From Liolophura sinensis (lineage: Eukaryota; Mollusca; Polyplacophora; Chitonida; Chitonidae), in NCBI RefSeq assembly GCF_032854445.1, contig NW_027017978.1:1-64000 (forward strand): 64,000 bases of DNA, in the 5' to 3' direction. Made by a program: the position numbers and the translations under genes. Shown piece after piece: positions 20,701 to 30,973 of this stretch. The stretch's first letter is position 1; every line of letters starts with the position of its first letter. A model generated the notes under the pieces. That model did no database searches, was not told where the DNA came from, and saw only the letters and a program-made list of their open reading frames with translations.

Positions 20701-22359
20701 TGTAATGATTACTCTCCATTTGGAAAAGTGTCTGTGATTGCTGTCGGAGATTTCTATCAATTGCCACCAGTAAAAGGGAAGCCTTTATACAAAGACGACA
20801 TTGGATTTAATCTCTGGTCTGAGTTCAAAATAGTGGAACTAACTGAAGTGATGAGACAGAATAATCCAAGCTTTGCAAATATGTTAAACCGTCTTCGTAT
20901 CCGAAAAAAGACTGAGAGAATCACAGCTTCGGATATTTGTATGTTGACTGAGCGCGAGACCGGAGAAGAAGAAGAAGGTGATATTCATATATTTGCAACG
21001 AATCAACAAGTTGCAGAATTCAATCTCTCTAAATTGTCTCAAAGTGAAGAGGAAATTATTGCTTTTGATGCTGAAGATTTTGAGAAGGATCAAAGGACTG
21101 GAAAACTTCAGAAAAGAGACAGTCAGTTCATAAGTACGGTGTATTCTAATTTGCCCAGAAAACTGTCTTTAACAGTGGGAGCTCGAGTGTTACTTATGAA
21201 AAACATTGATGTTTCTGATGGTCTCGTGAATGGTGTCTTTGGCACAGTCTCACATATTCCAGGTCCAGCAAGAGGTGAAGATGTACCAAATGTGATTTAT
21301 GTTGTGTTTGACAGTGACAGAGTTGGTACTAAGATGAGGAGAGAAAGTCAAATCCCTGATTGTGTACCATCCAGCAGTACACCAATTCACCGGGTAGAAG
21401 ATAGAGTGAGTGCACGTGGTGGAATCAGAAGACAGTTTCCCCTGAAGTTAAGTTATGCTTGTACTGTACACAAGCTACAAGGTGTCACTCTTGACAGAGC
21501 AGTTGTTTCCCTGGACAAAATATTTGCTGCAGGCCAAGCTTATGTGGCATTAAGTCGTGTGAGATCACTGGAGGGGTTGACCATTCAGGATTTTAAAGAG
21601 TCTGTTATTTATTGTAATGATAGTATTACTGAAGCACTCTTGTCCATGTCGCCTTTCCTGAACTTTACATCTGAACACACCAATGATCAAGAAGCTAGTT
21701 TTGCGGAATTCAAGTTCATTCTTCATAATGTACAAGGATTAAGATCTCATGTTCATGACATCAAAGGGGACAAAAGATTTACAACATCGCATGCGATCTG
21801 TATTACAGAAACTTGGCTGTCTTCTGATGAATCAAGAGAAGGACAGTACTTAGAGGGATTCACATTTAACCATAAGACCAGAGCTCAAAGCTATGATCAA
21901 AGCAATCCGTTGTTCAAGGAGTTAAAACAACAAGCTCATGGAGGGGTTGGCATTTTCCACAAATCTAATATAAAATGTGAAATGTTGGATCTCGCTATTC
22001 CTAACCTGGAGAGTATAGCATTCTACTTTAATGATCCAAACTTCGCTGTCATTGTCATTTACAGGCCATTGTCTTATAGTCTTCCTATTTTCATACAAAA
22101 TCTAGATAAACTATTGAAAAAACTGGCGAATCTTCCATATGGTTGTGCAGTAGTTGGAGATTTCAATGAGAACATATTGAAGTCGAATGTCATTTCAAAA
22201 CTGTTTGCCTCTTACCATTTTCAGCAGCTTGTGAAAGAACCAACCACAGAAAACGGGACACTGATTGATCATGTTTATGTCAGACATGTCCATTTGAAAA
22301 CAGTCAAAGTCATCCCAACTTATTTTAGCTACCACGATGCCATTATGTCCATATTATAA
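14761..22359 (+). CDS. Helentron RepHel-endonuclease polyprotein, main exon
   Basis: Residue numbers count from codon 14782, the first residue of the uninterrupted 2525-codon frame; the exon adds seven residues upstream (ETKGDGN). Domains in order: C76-like papain-fold protease candidate, about 23-215 (GAQC with C40; DSH with D169 and H171); OTU protease, about 283-412 (DGNC with D290 and C293; HYD with H405); ten 18-residue basic repeats, 555-735; Cys/His-rich region, 790-857; DUF6570-like region, 880-985; Helitron-like N domain and HUH Rep, about 1090-1510 (PHTHC with H1307 and H1309; tyrosines Y1502 and Y1506); PIF1-type helicase, about 1840-2270 (GGAGTGKT 1862-1869, DEIS from D1951, GDFYQLPP, SRVRS); AP-endonuclease-like domain, 2310-2525 (E2343, GDFN with D2460, H2518-D2519). 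All key motifs are intact. Known role of the family: nicking and strand transfer by HUH/Tyr, unwinding by the helicase. The protease and endonuclease roles are inferred. Confidence 0.95.
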   Translation, partial: ETKGDGNVSKKNDSDESGTVVFTEISTVSGHFHQGHPQFMPNSGAQCVANSCSAILYDKVKPVSMWTSNDLDAVLISGDELYSNVKPNLPAGETFLLISDIPDVMDMHNGTFSIRAGESLTGYVLGSVHADLQSDIFMPLRDALDRTLSVFTSCLITFNSSTFAIIKRDQYLYVIDSHSRNVEGVQVVDGTAVSIRYTGLEGVFQHCTRLAISLNTGEYEQFEITGIDVVTHEDRADSGDVMHVQTTWTSLSFNPLTDEDQSLMCRKLELQKLPELDALGSCSFLGEPCRTKKIKMDGNCFFRALSFAISGTEENHRRLRLLTVKHLLENSRLFSPYLRDGHVTVERYVQSSRMKYLHTWATEVEIFAASDMLQTDIYTYSESWLLFSKSQAREQMNNSTRAIYLHHVSGCHYDVVICVKNQSLDLCTGNCLLCSNYSTEGIQSITHVKCEEDDNIVIGDAVSSRKDIGNKCFLGKELKKKIHREHIQQKRLKTVHDCTDVMKKSAELQNTKKDRNTYAANVSYRRHVLAVYKEKYAKPDHRESAIRQGKQRYSSDELYQNRIKAYSKAKYLSDTRHKQKVKAYSKERYLSDTKHKEKVKAYSKERYLSDTKHKEKVKAYSKERYLSDTKHKEKVKAYSKERYLSDTRHKQKVKAYSKERYLSDTRHKQKVKAYSKEKYLSDTRHKQKVKMYSKRKYMMDTRHKEKVKTYSKRKYMMDTRHKEKVKMYSKRKYMDDEFRKNKQSQLKKKYSESKSYRKDAINRQLERRRQRIADLSCTDRVTSVFHHLITDAPHHICAVCHRRFFRGQVVICKRESYSQIGQVARKFAAKCISTRYVHTCSSDCNVPCIIYLSPYSKLWICYTCHRKIRSGILPAEASVNSLQVEGVPYELSCLNQLEQHLIAKHIPFAKVAALPRGGQRSVHGPVVCVPSNIDTTISSLPRPESDDQLIRVKLKRKLSYKGHYRYQFVNTARIERALEYLKENNPHYQDVNFNNNWVNNLSSAGNDKESDNDSLPDLCDREQPGSNEGGKTDTGNDVEYLHSSHTGDQGLMIDSCLQPVDIGQEILDQFADNVLCLAPSEGNDPIRLLMNEENEAKAFPVLFPKGSPTYHDKREKKITVSRYLNTRLMHADSRFAKSTEYIFYAQYLSEVQQVLSTVSIALRKSRQSDNEQTINKLTDYDSLREILKTDSGFKFLKPIRGTPVYWQSAQKDLFAMLRQLGIPTWFCSFSAADMRWPEFIQALLVEEGRDTDITDMDWTAKCELIRENPVMAARMFEHRFQCFLKEFLLSPANPVGKIIDYFYRVEFQHRGSPHTHCLFWVENAPKLDHNSDEEVTAFIDKYVTCEMPPTDDEVLQEIVSSVQKHSSLHSKSCRKKGTKCRFNFPRPPSKCTFISRPSSSDVHNNDCNEASIEREMNCEEAKRILEALWEALSNQDHAFGNTEDLFTAVGINQDQFQEAYTMLSKRASVVLRRGVDDVWLNQYNPDLLRAWNGNMDIQFVLDAYSCIVYIISYISKSEREMGLLLEQARKETLNGNEDTKQALKKLGAVYLQSREVSAQEAVFRVCNLHLKECSRFVQFIPVGDAIRMSLPLNVIQIKLSGGDLNVDDVWMTSIIDRYKNRPDGDEFEAMCLATFCSEFRVLPKTEKISSKAQKEGLVHKLRSNMGYIRRRTRTKPAVVRYPRFSPESHSEKYFQSILQLFLPYRTDSQLKPDGFNSFEYFFETGAVSLLNNTGVELVKDIVSRNKASFETDADQITRAAEILEMGGHLEDAWAQMYPESEAERISCFDEIEELDKVPCEAKDIPDLVPNQKSDYTIEPQQGVLSGSEAKDLLRSLNERQLEVFYKVRKWCLEKLNDLDPEPFYLFITGGAGTGKTHLIKSLHFEANRLLARCLSKPDDTSILLTAPTGVAAFNISASTIHSTFGIPVDVKLPYQPLGEEKLNTLRLKYNSLQILIIDEISMVDHKLLAYIHGRLRQIKQCNDYSPFGKVSVIAVGDFYQLPPVKGKPLYKDDIGFNLWSEFKIVELTEVMRQNNPSFANMLNRLRIRKKTERITASDICMLTERETGEEEEGDIHIFATNQQVAEFNLSKLSQSEEEIIAFDAEDFEKDQRTGKLQKRDSQFISTVYSNLPRKLSLTVGARVLLMKNIDVSDGLVNGVFGTVSHIPGPARGEDVPNVIYVVFDSDRVGTKMRRESQIPDCVPSSSTPIHRVEDRVSARGGIRRQFPLKLSYACTVHKLQGVTLDRAVVSLDKIFAAGQAYVALSRVRSLEGLTIQDFKESVIYCNDSITEALLSMSPFLNFTSEHTNDQEASFAEFKFILHNVQGLRSHVHDIKGDKRFTTSHAICITETWLSSDESREGQYLEGFTFNHKTRAQSYDQSNPLFKELKQQAHGGVGIFHKSNIKCEMLDLAIPNLESIAFYFNDPNFAVIVIYRPLSYSLPIFIQNLDKLLKKLANLPYGCAVVGDFNENILKSNVISKLFASYHFQQLVKEPTTENGTLIDHVYVRHVHLKTVKVIPTYFSYHDAIMSIL
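16444..16986 (+). repeat. In-frame 54-bp coding minisatellite in the Helentron ORF
   Basis: Ten tandem copies of an 18-residue unit, KVKAYSKERYLSDTKHKE, place a tyrosine every 18 residues (564 to 726). Several adjacent units (about 16519-16680) are identical or nearly identical in DNA, while the last three have drifted to KVKMYSKRKYMMDTRHKE. The composition is basic and predicted helical. It sits between the OTU domain and the Cys/His region, so it may be a nucleic-acid-binding linker; that is inference. Confidence 0.95.
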
Positions 22360-22566
22360 GAAGAGCAGGTAAATGATAGGTATAATATGGACCTTAATGA
22401 TGACTTGTTTTGCTGACAACGGGCCTACTGATTGACCTGAAAATTCAGAAACTCCATGTTGCACAAAGGCTACATACTTTATAAATATTGTATTCTGTAA
22501 CAAAACAGTAATGACTATGCTGCAACTGTATTCTGATGCCAAAGTGATACATGGCTGTCCAACTTA
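22360..22566. other. Helentron 3' flank
   Basis: About 200 bp between the Helentron stop and the first decayed 42-bp unit (GGCTATACTACAAGTAAAGC at about 22567). The element's 3' terminus should lie here; I could not identify a convincing terminal hairpin by eye. An AATAAA at 22624-22629, just inside the array edge, is a possible polyadenylation signal about 265 nt after the stop. Confidence 0.4.
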
Positions 22567-23069
22567 TGGCTATACTACAAGTAAAGCAATGGTTTGAATA
22601 CTGTCCTTCCACACTGTACTCACAATAAAGCAGTACACAGCTATCATACTGCCTCGCTTTACTGAAACTCGAACAGTACCGGCTATTGTACTGCCTGGTT
22701 TTACTGAAACTGAAACAATACCAGCTATCGTATTGCCTGGATTTACTGAAACTGAACCAGTACCGGCTATCGTACTGCCTGGCTTTACTCAAACTAAAGC
22801 AGTACTGGCTATTGTACTGTCTGGCTTTACTGAAACTGAAACAGTACTGGCTATTGTACTACCTGGCTTTATTGAAACTGAAACAGTACCGGCTATCGTA
22901 CTGCCTGAATTTACTGAAACTGAAACAGTACTGGTTATTGTACTACCTGGCTTTATTGAAACTGAAACAGTACCGGCTATCGTACTACCTGGCTATACTG
23001 AAACTAAAGCAGTACCGGCTATCGTACTGCCTGGCTATACTGAAACTGAAACAGTACCGGCTATCGTAC

Positions 23070-24248
23070 TGCCTGGCTATACTGAAACTGAAACTGTACC
23101 GGCTATCATACTACCTGGCTTTATTGAAACTGAAACAGTACTGGCTATCGTACTACCTGGCTATACTGAAACTCAAACAGTACTGGCTATTGTACTGCCT
23201 GAATTTACTGAAACTGAAACAGTACCGGCTATCGTACTACCTGGCTATACAGAAATTGAAACAGTACCGGCTATCGTACTGCCTGAATTTACTGAAACTG
23301 AAACAGTACCGGCTATCGTACTACTTGGCTTTATTGAAACTGAAACAGTACCGGCTATCATACTACCTGGCTATACTGAAACTAAAGCAGTACCGGCTAT
23401 CGTACTGCATGGCTATACTGAAACTAAAGCAGTACCGGCTATCGTACTGCCTGGCTATACAGAAACTGAAACAGTACCGGCTATCGTACTGCCTGGCTAT
23501 ACAGAAACTGAAACAGTACCGGCTATCGTACTCCCTGGCTATACTGAAACTGAAACAGTACCGGCTATCGTACTGTCTGGCTATACTGAAACGAAAACAG
23601 TACCGGCTATCGTACTATCTGGCTATACTGAAACGAAAGCAGTACCGGCTATCGTACTGCCTGGCTATACTGAAACTGAAACTGTACCGGCTATCATACT
23701 ACCTGGCTTTATTGAAACTGAAACAGTACTGGCTATCGTACTACCTGGCTATACTGAAACTCAAACAGTACTGGCTATTGTACTGCCTGAATTTACTGAA
23801 ACTGAAACAGTACCGGCTATCGTACTACCTGGCTATACAGAAATTGAAACAGTACCGGCTATCGTACTGCCTGAATTTACTGAAACTGAAACAGTACCGG
23901 CTATCGTACTACTTGGCTTTATTGAAACTGAAACAGTACCGGCTATCATACTACCTGGCTATACTGAAACTAAAGCAGTACCGGCTATCGTACTGCATGG
24001 CTATACTGAAACTAAAGCAGTACCGGCTATCGTACTGCCTGGCTATACAGAAACTGAAACAGTACCGGCTATCGTACTGCCTGGCTATACAGAAACTGAA
24101 ACAGTACCGGCTATCGTACTCCCTGGCTATACTGAAACTGAAACAGTACCGGCTATCGTACTGTCTGGCTATACTGAAACGAAAACAGTACCGGCTATCG
24201 TACTATCTGGCTATACTGAAACGAAAGCAGTACCGGCTATCGTACTGC
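23070..24248 (+). repeat. Higher-order duplication in array B, 588 bp (14 units)
   Basis: A run of distinctive variant units (ATCATACTACCTGGCTTTATT at 23107 and 23695, units with CTCAAACAGTAC, and units with GAATTTACTG) is repeated at an offset of exactly 588 bp, which is 14 times 42. The two 14-unit blocks are almost identical, so they arose by a recent unequal exchange or slippage of a large segment. Confidence 0.9.
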
Positions 24249-24319
24249 CTGGCTATACAGAAACTGAAACAGTACCGGCTATCGTACTACCTGGCTATAC
24301 TGAAACTGAAACAGTACCG

Positions 24320-25010
24320 GCTATCGTACTGTCTGGCTATACTAAAACGAAAACAGTACCGGCTATCGTACTATCTGGCTATACTGAAACGAAAACAGTA
24401 CCGGCTATCGTACTGCCTGGCTATACAGAAACTAAAACAGTACCGGCTATTGTACTGCCTGGCTATACTGAAACTAAAGCAGTACCGGCTATCGTACTGT
24501 CTGACTATACTGAAACTAAAGCAGTACCGGCTATCGTACTGCCTGGCTATACTGAAACGAAAACAGTACCGGCTATCGTACTATCTGGCTATACTGAAAC
24601 TAAAACAGTACCGGCTATCGTACTGTCTGGCTATACAGAAACTAAAGCAGTACCGGCTATCGTACTGCCTGGCTATACTGAAACTGAAACAGTACCGGCT
24701 ATCGTACTGTCTGGCTATACTGAAACGAAAACAGTACCGGCTATCGTACTATCTGGCTATACTGAAACGAAAACAGTACCGGCTATCGTACTGCCTGGCT
24801 ATACAGAAACTAAAACAGTACCGGCTATTGTACTGCCTGGCTATACTGAAACTAAAGCAGTACCGGCTATCGTACTGTCTGACTATACTGAAACTAAAGC
24901 AGTACCGGCTATCGTACTGCCTGGCTATACTGAAACGAAAACAGTACCGGCTATCGTACTATCTGGCTATACTGAAACTAAAACAGTACCGGCTATCGTA
25001 CTGTCTGGCT
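24320..25010 (+). repeat. Higher-order duplication in array B, 378 bp (9 units)
   Basis: The variant unit with GTCTGACTATACTG occurs at 24503 and 24881, an offset of 378 bp (nine units), and flanking variants repeat in the same order. A second, smaller higher-order event next to the 588-bp one. Confidence 0.85.
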
Positions 25011-28000
25011 ATACAGAAACTAAAACAGTACCGGCTAACGTACTGCCTGGCTATACTGAAACTAAAACAGTACCGGCTATCGTACTGTCTGGCTATACTG
25101 AAACTAAAGCAGTACTGGCTATCGTACTGTCTGGCTATACTGAAACTAACGCAGTACCGGCTATCGTACTGCCTGGCTATACTGAAACGAAAACAGTACC
25201 GGCTATCGTACTGTCTGGCTATACTGAAACTAAAGCAGTACTGGCTATCGTACTGTCTGACTATACTGAAACTAACGCAGTACCGGCTATCGTACTGCCT
25301 GGCTATACTGAAACGAAAACAGTACCGGCTATCGTACTGTCTGGCTAAACTGAAACTAAAACAGTACCGGCTATCGTACTGTCTGGCTATACAGAAACTA
25401 AAGCAATACCGGCTATCGTACTGCCTGGCTATACTGAAACTAAACCAGTACCGGCTATTGTACTATCTGGCTATACTGAAACTAAAGCAGTACCGGCTAT
25501 CGTACTGTTTGGCTATACTGAAACTAAAGCAGTACCGGCTATTGTACTGCCTGGCTATACTGAAACAAAAGCAGTACCGGCGATTGTACTATCTGGCTAT
25601 ACTGAAACTAAAGCAGTACTGGCTATTGTACTGTCTGGCTATACTGAAACTAAAGCAGTACCGGCTATCGTACTGCCTGACTTTACTGAAACTAAAGCAG
25701 TACCGGCTATTGTACTGTTTGGCTATACCTAAGCTAAAGCAGTACCAGCTATCGCACTGTCTGCCTATACTGAAGCTAAAGCAGTACCGGCTATCGTACT
25801 GTCTGGCTATACTGAAACTAAAGCAGTACTGGCTATCGTGTTGCTTGACTTTCCTGAAACTAAACCAGTAACGGCTATTGTACTGTTTGGCTATACTAAA
25901 AACTAAGGCAGTACCGGCTATCGTACTGTCTGAATTTACTGAAACTAAAGCAGTACCGGCTATCGTACTGTCTGGCTATACGGAAACTAAAGCAGTATCA
26001 GCTATCGTACTGTCTGGCTATACCGAAACTAAAGCAGTACCGGCTATCGTACTGTCTGACTTTACTGAAACTAAAGCAGTACTGGTTATCGCACTGTCTG
26101 GCTATACCGAAACTAAAACAGTATCAGCTATCGTACTGTCTGGCTATACCGAAACTAAAGCAGTACTGGCTATTGTACTGTCTGACTTTACTGAAAATAA
26201 AACAGTACTGGCTATTGTACTGCCTTGCTATACTGAAACTAAAGCTGTATCGGCTATCGTACTGCCTGGCTTTACTTAAACTGAACCAGTACTGGCTATT
26301 GTACTATCTGGCTATACTGAAACTAAAGCAGTACCGGCTATTGTACTGCCTGGATTTACTGAAACTAAAGCAATACCGGCTATCGTACTATCTGGCTATA
26401 CTGAAACAGTACCGGCTATTGTACTGCCTGGCTATACTGAAAGTGAAACAGTACTGCATATTGAGTGCCTGACTTGACTGAAACAGTACCGCATATCGTA
26501 CTGCCTGTCTTGACTGAAACAGTACCGGCTATTGTACTGCTTGGCTATTCTGAAACTGAAGCAGTACCGGCTATTGTACTGCCTGCCTTTACTGAAACTA
26601 AAGCAGTACCGGCTATCGTGCTGCTTGACTATACTGAAACTGAAGCAGTACCAGCTATTGTACTGCCTGCCTTTACTGAAACTAAAGCAGTACCGGCTAT
26701 CGTACTGCCTGGCTATACTGAAACTAAAGCAGTACCGGCTATTGTATTGTCTGGCTATACTGAAACTAAAACTGTACCGGCTATCGTACTGCCTGGCTAT
26801 ACTGAAACTAAACCAGTACCGGCTATCGTACTGCCTGGCTTTACTGAAACTAAACCAGTACCAGCTATTGTACTGTCTGGCTATACTGAAACTAAAGCAG
26901 TACTGGCTATCGTACTGCCTGACTTTACTGAAACTAAAGCAGTACCGGCTGTTGTACTGTCTGGCTATACTGAAACTAAAGCGGTATCGGCTATTGTACT
27001 GTCTGGCTATACTGAAAGTAAAGCAGTACTGGCTATCGTTCTGTCTGGCTATACTGAAACTAAAGCAGTACCGGCTATTGTACTATCTGGCTATACTGAA
27101 ACTAAAGCAGTACCGCTTATTGTACTGTCTGGATTTATTGAAACTAAAGCAGTACCGGTTATTGTACTGCCTGCCTTCACGGAAACTAAAGCAGTACCGG
27201 CTATCGTGCTGCCTGACTTGACTGAAACAGTACCAGCTATCATACTGCTTCGCCATATTGAAACTAAAGCAGTACTGGCTATCGTACTGCCTGGCTTTAC
27301 TGAAACTGAAGCAGTACTGGCTGTGGTACTGCATGGCTTTACTGAAACTGAAACAGTACCAGCTATTGTACTGCCAGACTTTACTGAAACTGAAGCAGTT
27401 CAGGTTATTGTACTGCCTGGCTATACAGAAACTAAAGCTGTACCGGCTATTGTACTGCCTGGTTATACTGAAACAAAAGCAGTACCGGCTATTGTACTGC
27501 CTGGCTTCACTGAAACTGAAATTGTACCGGATATTATACTGCCTGGCTATACTGAAACTAAAACAGTACCGGCTGTCGTACTGCCTGGCTATACTGAAAC
27601 TGAAACAGTACTGGCTATCGTACTGCCTGACTTTACTGAAACAGTATCGGCTATTGTACTGCTTGGCTATACCTAAGCTAAAGCCATACTGGCTATCGTA
27701 CCGCCTGGCTATACTTAAAGTGAAACAGTACTGGCTATCGTACTGCCTGACTTTACTGAAACAGTACCGGCTATCGTATTGCTTTTCTATACTGAAACTA
27801 AAGCAGTACCGGCTATCGTATTGCTTGACTTGACTGAAACAGTACTGGTTATTGTACTACTTGGCTATACTGAAACTAAAGTAATACCGGCTATTGTACT
27901 GCCTGGCTTTACTGAAACTAAAGCAGTACCTGCTTCTGTACTGGCTGGCTTTACTGAAACTAAAGCAGTACCGGCTATTGTAGTGCCTGGTTTTACTGAA

Positions 28001-28700
28001 ACTAAAGCAGTCCCAGCTATTGTACTGCCTGGCTTTACTGAAACTAAAGCGGTACACAACTCTTTTGCCACCTAGCAATACTGAAACTAAAGCAGTGCCG
28101 GCTGTCGTACTGCCTGGCTTTACTGAAACTGAAACAGTACCGGCTATCGTACTGCCTGGCTTTCCTGAAACTAAAGCAGTACTGGTTATCGTACTGACTG
28201 GCATTACTAAAACTAAAGCAATACCGGCTATTGTGCTGCCTGGCTTTGCTGAAATTAAAGCGGTACCAGGTATCGTACTGCCTGGCTATAATGGAACTGA
28301 AGCAGTACAGGCCATCGTACTACCTAACTATACTCAAACAAAAGTAGTACCGGCTATTTTACTGCAAGGCTACACTGAAACTAAAGCAATACCAGTTATC
28401 GTACTGATTTGCTAAAGCAGTGCCCGCTGTCGCACTGCCTGGCTATAGAACAAGTAAAGCAGTACTGGCTACCGTACTGCCTGGCTATAGTGAAACTAAA
28501 AGCAGTGCCAGTTATCGTTCTGCCTGGCTGTACTGAAAGGGAAGCAGTACCAGATATTGTAGTGCCTAACTATTCTGAAACTAATACAGTACCGGCTATT
28601 GTACTGCCGCCTTATATTACAAGTAAAGTAGTACCGGCTATTGTAATGGGTGGCTATGCTAAAATGAAAGCATTACAGGTTATTTTAAAGTAGTACCAGC

Positions 28701-28840
28701 TATATTACTGCTTGGCCATATTGAACTTAAGGCATTAAACTGACGGAATACAGGCTATTGTACTGCCTGGAGCAAATGCATTACTGACTATCATACTGCC
28801 TGAATCCCAAGCAGTGTGGGCCAATGTGCTGAAGCTAAAG
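28701..28840 (+). other. Decayed array edge with splice donor (copy B)
   Basis: Counterpart of 2611-2834. The frame reads ESQAVWANVLKLK up to AAG/GTAAGTATC and would continue in phase 0 into the segment at 29100, ending within ten codons. Donor and frame are kept in both copies. Confidence 0.45.
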
Positions 28841-29099
28841 GTAAGTATCTTTGTAGGAAATATTATCATTCATATGAACCAGTGTCGCTCAATAAGTCAG
28901 CCCCCTATAGATATTTGGAGATCACTTTGTCCATGACTGAAATAATGTTCTAAACATTACATCGAACACAAATTACTCACTCATCCTCAAAAAAAAAACC
29001 CACTTAAAAACCGTTAAAATGGGAAAAAACTTTTGTACATAACTTAATCGGGTAATGTTTCTTAGTTGTGTTTAGTGTACTTGATTTGTTCTTTTACAG

Positions 29100-30502
29100 G
29101 AGCTTAGGTCATGGAAATCTCAGTAATTGTTGGCACTGGAGCTTGTGGGAGAAAAAAACTTCTGATAACTGCAGCTGCAACTTACTGTGAAGTAAAATCC
29201 CAGAAATTCAGTGCTTATCGATGCAGCTCAAATTGTATCCCAGTTGTCTTCTAGTTAATGTAAGTATGTCGTGTATGTAGTTTAAAATGTTTATGACATC
29301 TTCCTCTTTGGTATTTGACATGCTAATTTACACTTGTAGTGTTATGCTCGGACTATAACATATTACGCTCACTAGCCATTAGGTGTAAACACATGCCTCT
29401 GACAGGGCCTCTTTAACATTAGATTTGATGGGAGTTCAGATTATGTAAGAATTTTAGATTGATTAATTCATCTCTGCTGATTATTGTGTTGAAAATAAAC
29501 CTATGTTTCCTAAACTTATTTCTACAGCCAACCTATTCAAAACGTTGGTCAGAAAGAAAGAAATTAATGACAGAATTTTGTGCATAACAGGCACTTCAGT
29601 GATCAATTTCTGAGGGTCTTGGTGGCAAGGTGGACCATTATGGCAGAAACGTGCTATTGGACATCATTTGTTGGAGACCTGCAGTCCACCGCAGTATAAT
29701 ACAAGTGAGAAGTTATCAGTCACTCGCCACTATTCCTGTAAAACTACTGGATAAATCTTCGTTCAAAATCTCAATCTCGTGAATGAATTTGTGATCTGGA
29801 ACTTTCATGTAATATAAATGAATGTCTCAAAACCAGCTTTGATTAACCCCATTACATGTAACTTAAAAGACAGGAGAAAATATATATTAGCTAAAATAAC
29901 ACACGTGCAAAGGCAGAGTAGATATATCCAGGTACAGCTGTAACAGTCTGTAACAGACATGAATAGAATATTGTGGGCGTTAAAATGACTTCAGGGAATC
30001 GCTTGTTTATAAAGCTAGTTCATCAGACTAAAAGTCTCTTAAAGTGACACTGTTTGATTGAATTGTCTTCACTGAATTCATGTTAATGTTAAAATATGAC
30101 GGTATTTTCAGGTGCTCTCCTCGTCTCACCAATACCACTACCCGTTTATCTTCGGATAGACACTGGCGGCTCAGGACCTTATGGAATGGACCAGTATATC
30201 CCGCAAAAATGGAACAAAATGGCAGCAAAGAACTCAAAAGTCGTATATGCCATCTTAAGTCAGTATCACTGTGGGTGATGAGAGTAACACTTCCATCTAA
30301 ACAAATGTTTCCTCTAGAACACTAATACTGCGAAGAACTTGCGCATGTGGTTTCTTTTTATGACAACTCGACAAATCTATCTTATATGGTTAGATCTGCT
30401 GAGAAGGATGGTAAAATGTTAGGTGTGCTGGGAAGCATAATTCGTGTGGCAAATCAAGAAAATCGCCAGATCACAGAAGCTATCGGCTGGCTGGAAAGTT
30501 GA
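29100..30502 (+). pseudogene. Unrecognised exon-like segments, broken frame (copy B)
   Basis: Counterpart of 3103-4476, with splice signals at matching places: 29100-29259 (donor GTAAGTATG), 29528-29704 (acceptor TTTCTACAG, donor GTGAGA) and a segment from 30112. Relative to copy A there is one A fewer in the A-run near 29150, a one-base deletion near 29655, a three-base deletion near 29680 and a one-base deletion near 30280, so the joined frame of copy A is not preserved. The C-terminal-like stretch ending AIGWLES at 30500 is still open. This pattern fits a decayed gene. Confidence 0.35.
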
Positions 30503-30764
30503 AGATACAACATCTAGATTGAATTAAATGATGACCTATAACACCTACAGAAAACTCTCGCTATTTCTAATTCAGGTATTAACCATTCCGGATGTGAGCT
30601 ACGTGTAACAAGCCCTTTATTATAGTAACATTTATTGGTGGTAACACCTGAATGACCTGTCTTGTAGATACTTCAGTAACTGTACCGTAACACCATCATG
30701 TATGCGAAACTGAAACTGTAATTCAAAATTGAGGTGATATATATTCGCCTTACATACCACAAAT

Positions 30765-30973
30765 CACTGTGAGTTCAACTCCAGCTTATGCTATCTTTTT
30801 CTCTGTTTGTAAGTGGAAAGCTCTGGCTGTAAGTGGAAAGGTCCGACAGCAACCTGCAGAAGGTCGTGGGTTTCCCTAGAGCCCGGTTTCCTCCCACCAT
30901 AATGCTGGCTGCCGTCGTATAAGTGAAATATTCTTTAGCACGGCGTAAACACCAATCGAATAAGTAAATAAAG
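30765..30973 (+). mobile_element. SINE, 3' body with molluscan tail (copy B)
   Basis: Orthologous by position to the SINE at 4678-4865. It has a short internal duplication (TAAGTGGAAAG twice near 30810-30840) absent from copy A. The tail has TAAGTGAAATATTCTTTAGC and CACCAATCGAATAAGTAAAT. Confidence 0.8.

Larger units (their letters stand above)
12803..22359 (+). mobile_element. Autonomous Helentron (Helitron2-type), termini not resolved
   Basis: The encoded protein has the combination that defines the group: HUH-type Rep, PIF1-like helicase and a C-terminal apurinic-like endonuclease. The listed span covers only transcript-supported parts. The left terminus is upstream of 12803. The right terminus should fall between the stop codon at 22359 and the first decayed 42-bp unit at about 22567, unless the array itself belongs to the element. 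The open frame is uninterrupted over 7.6 kb, which suggests recent activity. A SINE sits in its intron. Confidence 0.85.
22567..28700 (+). repeat. 42-bp minisatellite, array B (about 140 units)
   Basis: Same unit as array A. Central units are nearly identical, while both edges (22567-22680 and 28420-28700) are decayed and share the odd variant with ACAAGTAAAGCA. Unit variants concentrate at CCGG (CTGG or CCAG) and ATCG (ATTG or ATCA). Plus-strand frames of 1061 and 871 codons run through it as a consequence of the 3n period; one frame ends at a unit with GGCTAAACTG (about 25343). No start-site context or non-repeat domain supports a gene. Confidence 0.95.

Noticed and set aside
22686-28693. 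Frames of 1061, 871 and 403 codons in array B
   Set aside because: Same periodicity effect. Two plus frames are open at once, no signal peptide or non-repeat domain is attached, and frames end at random decayed units.
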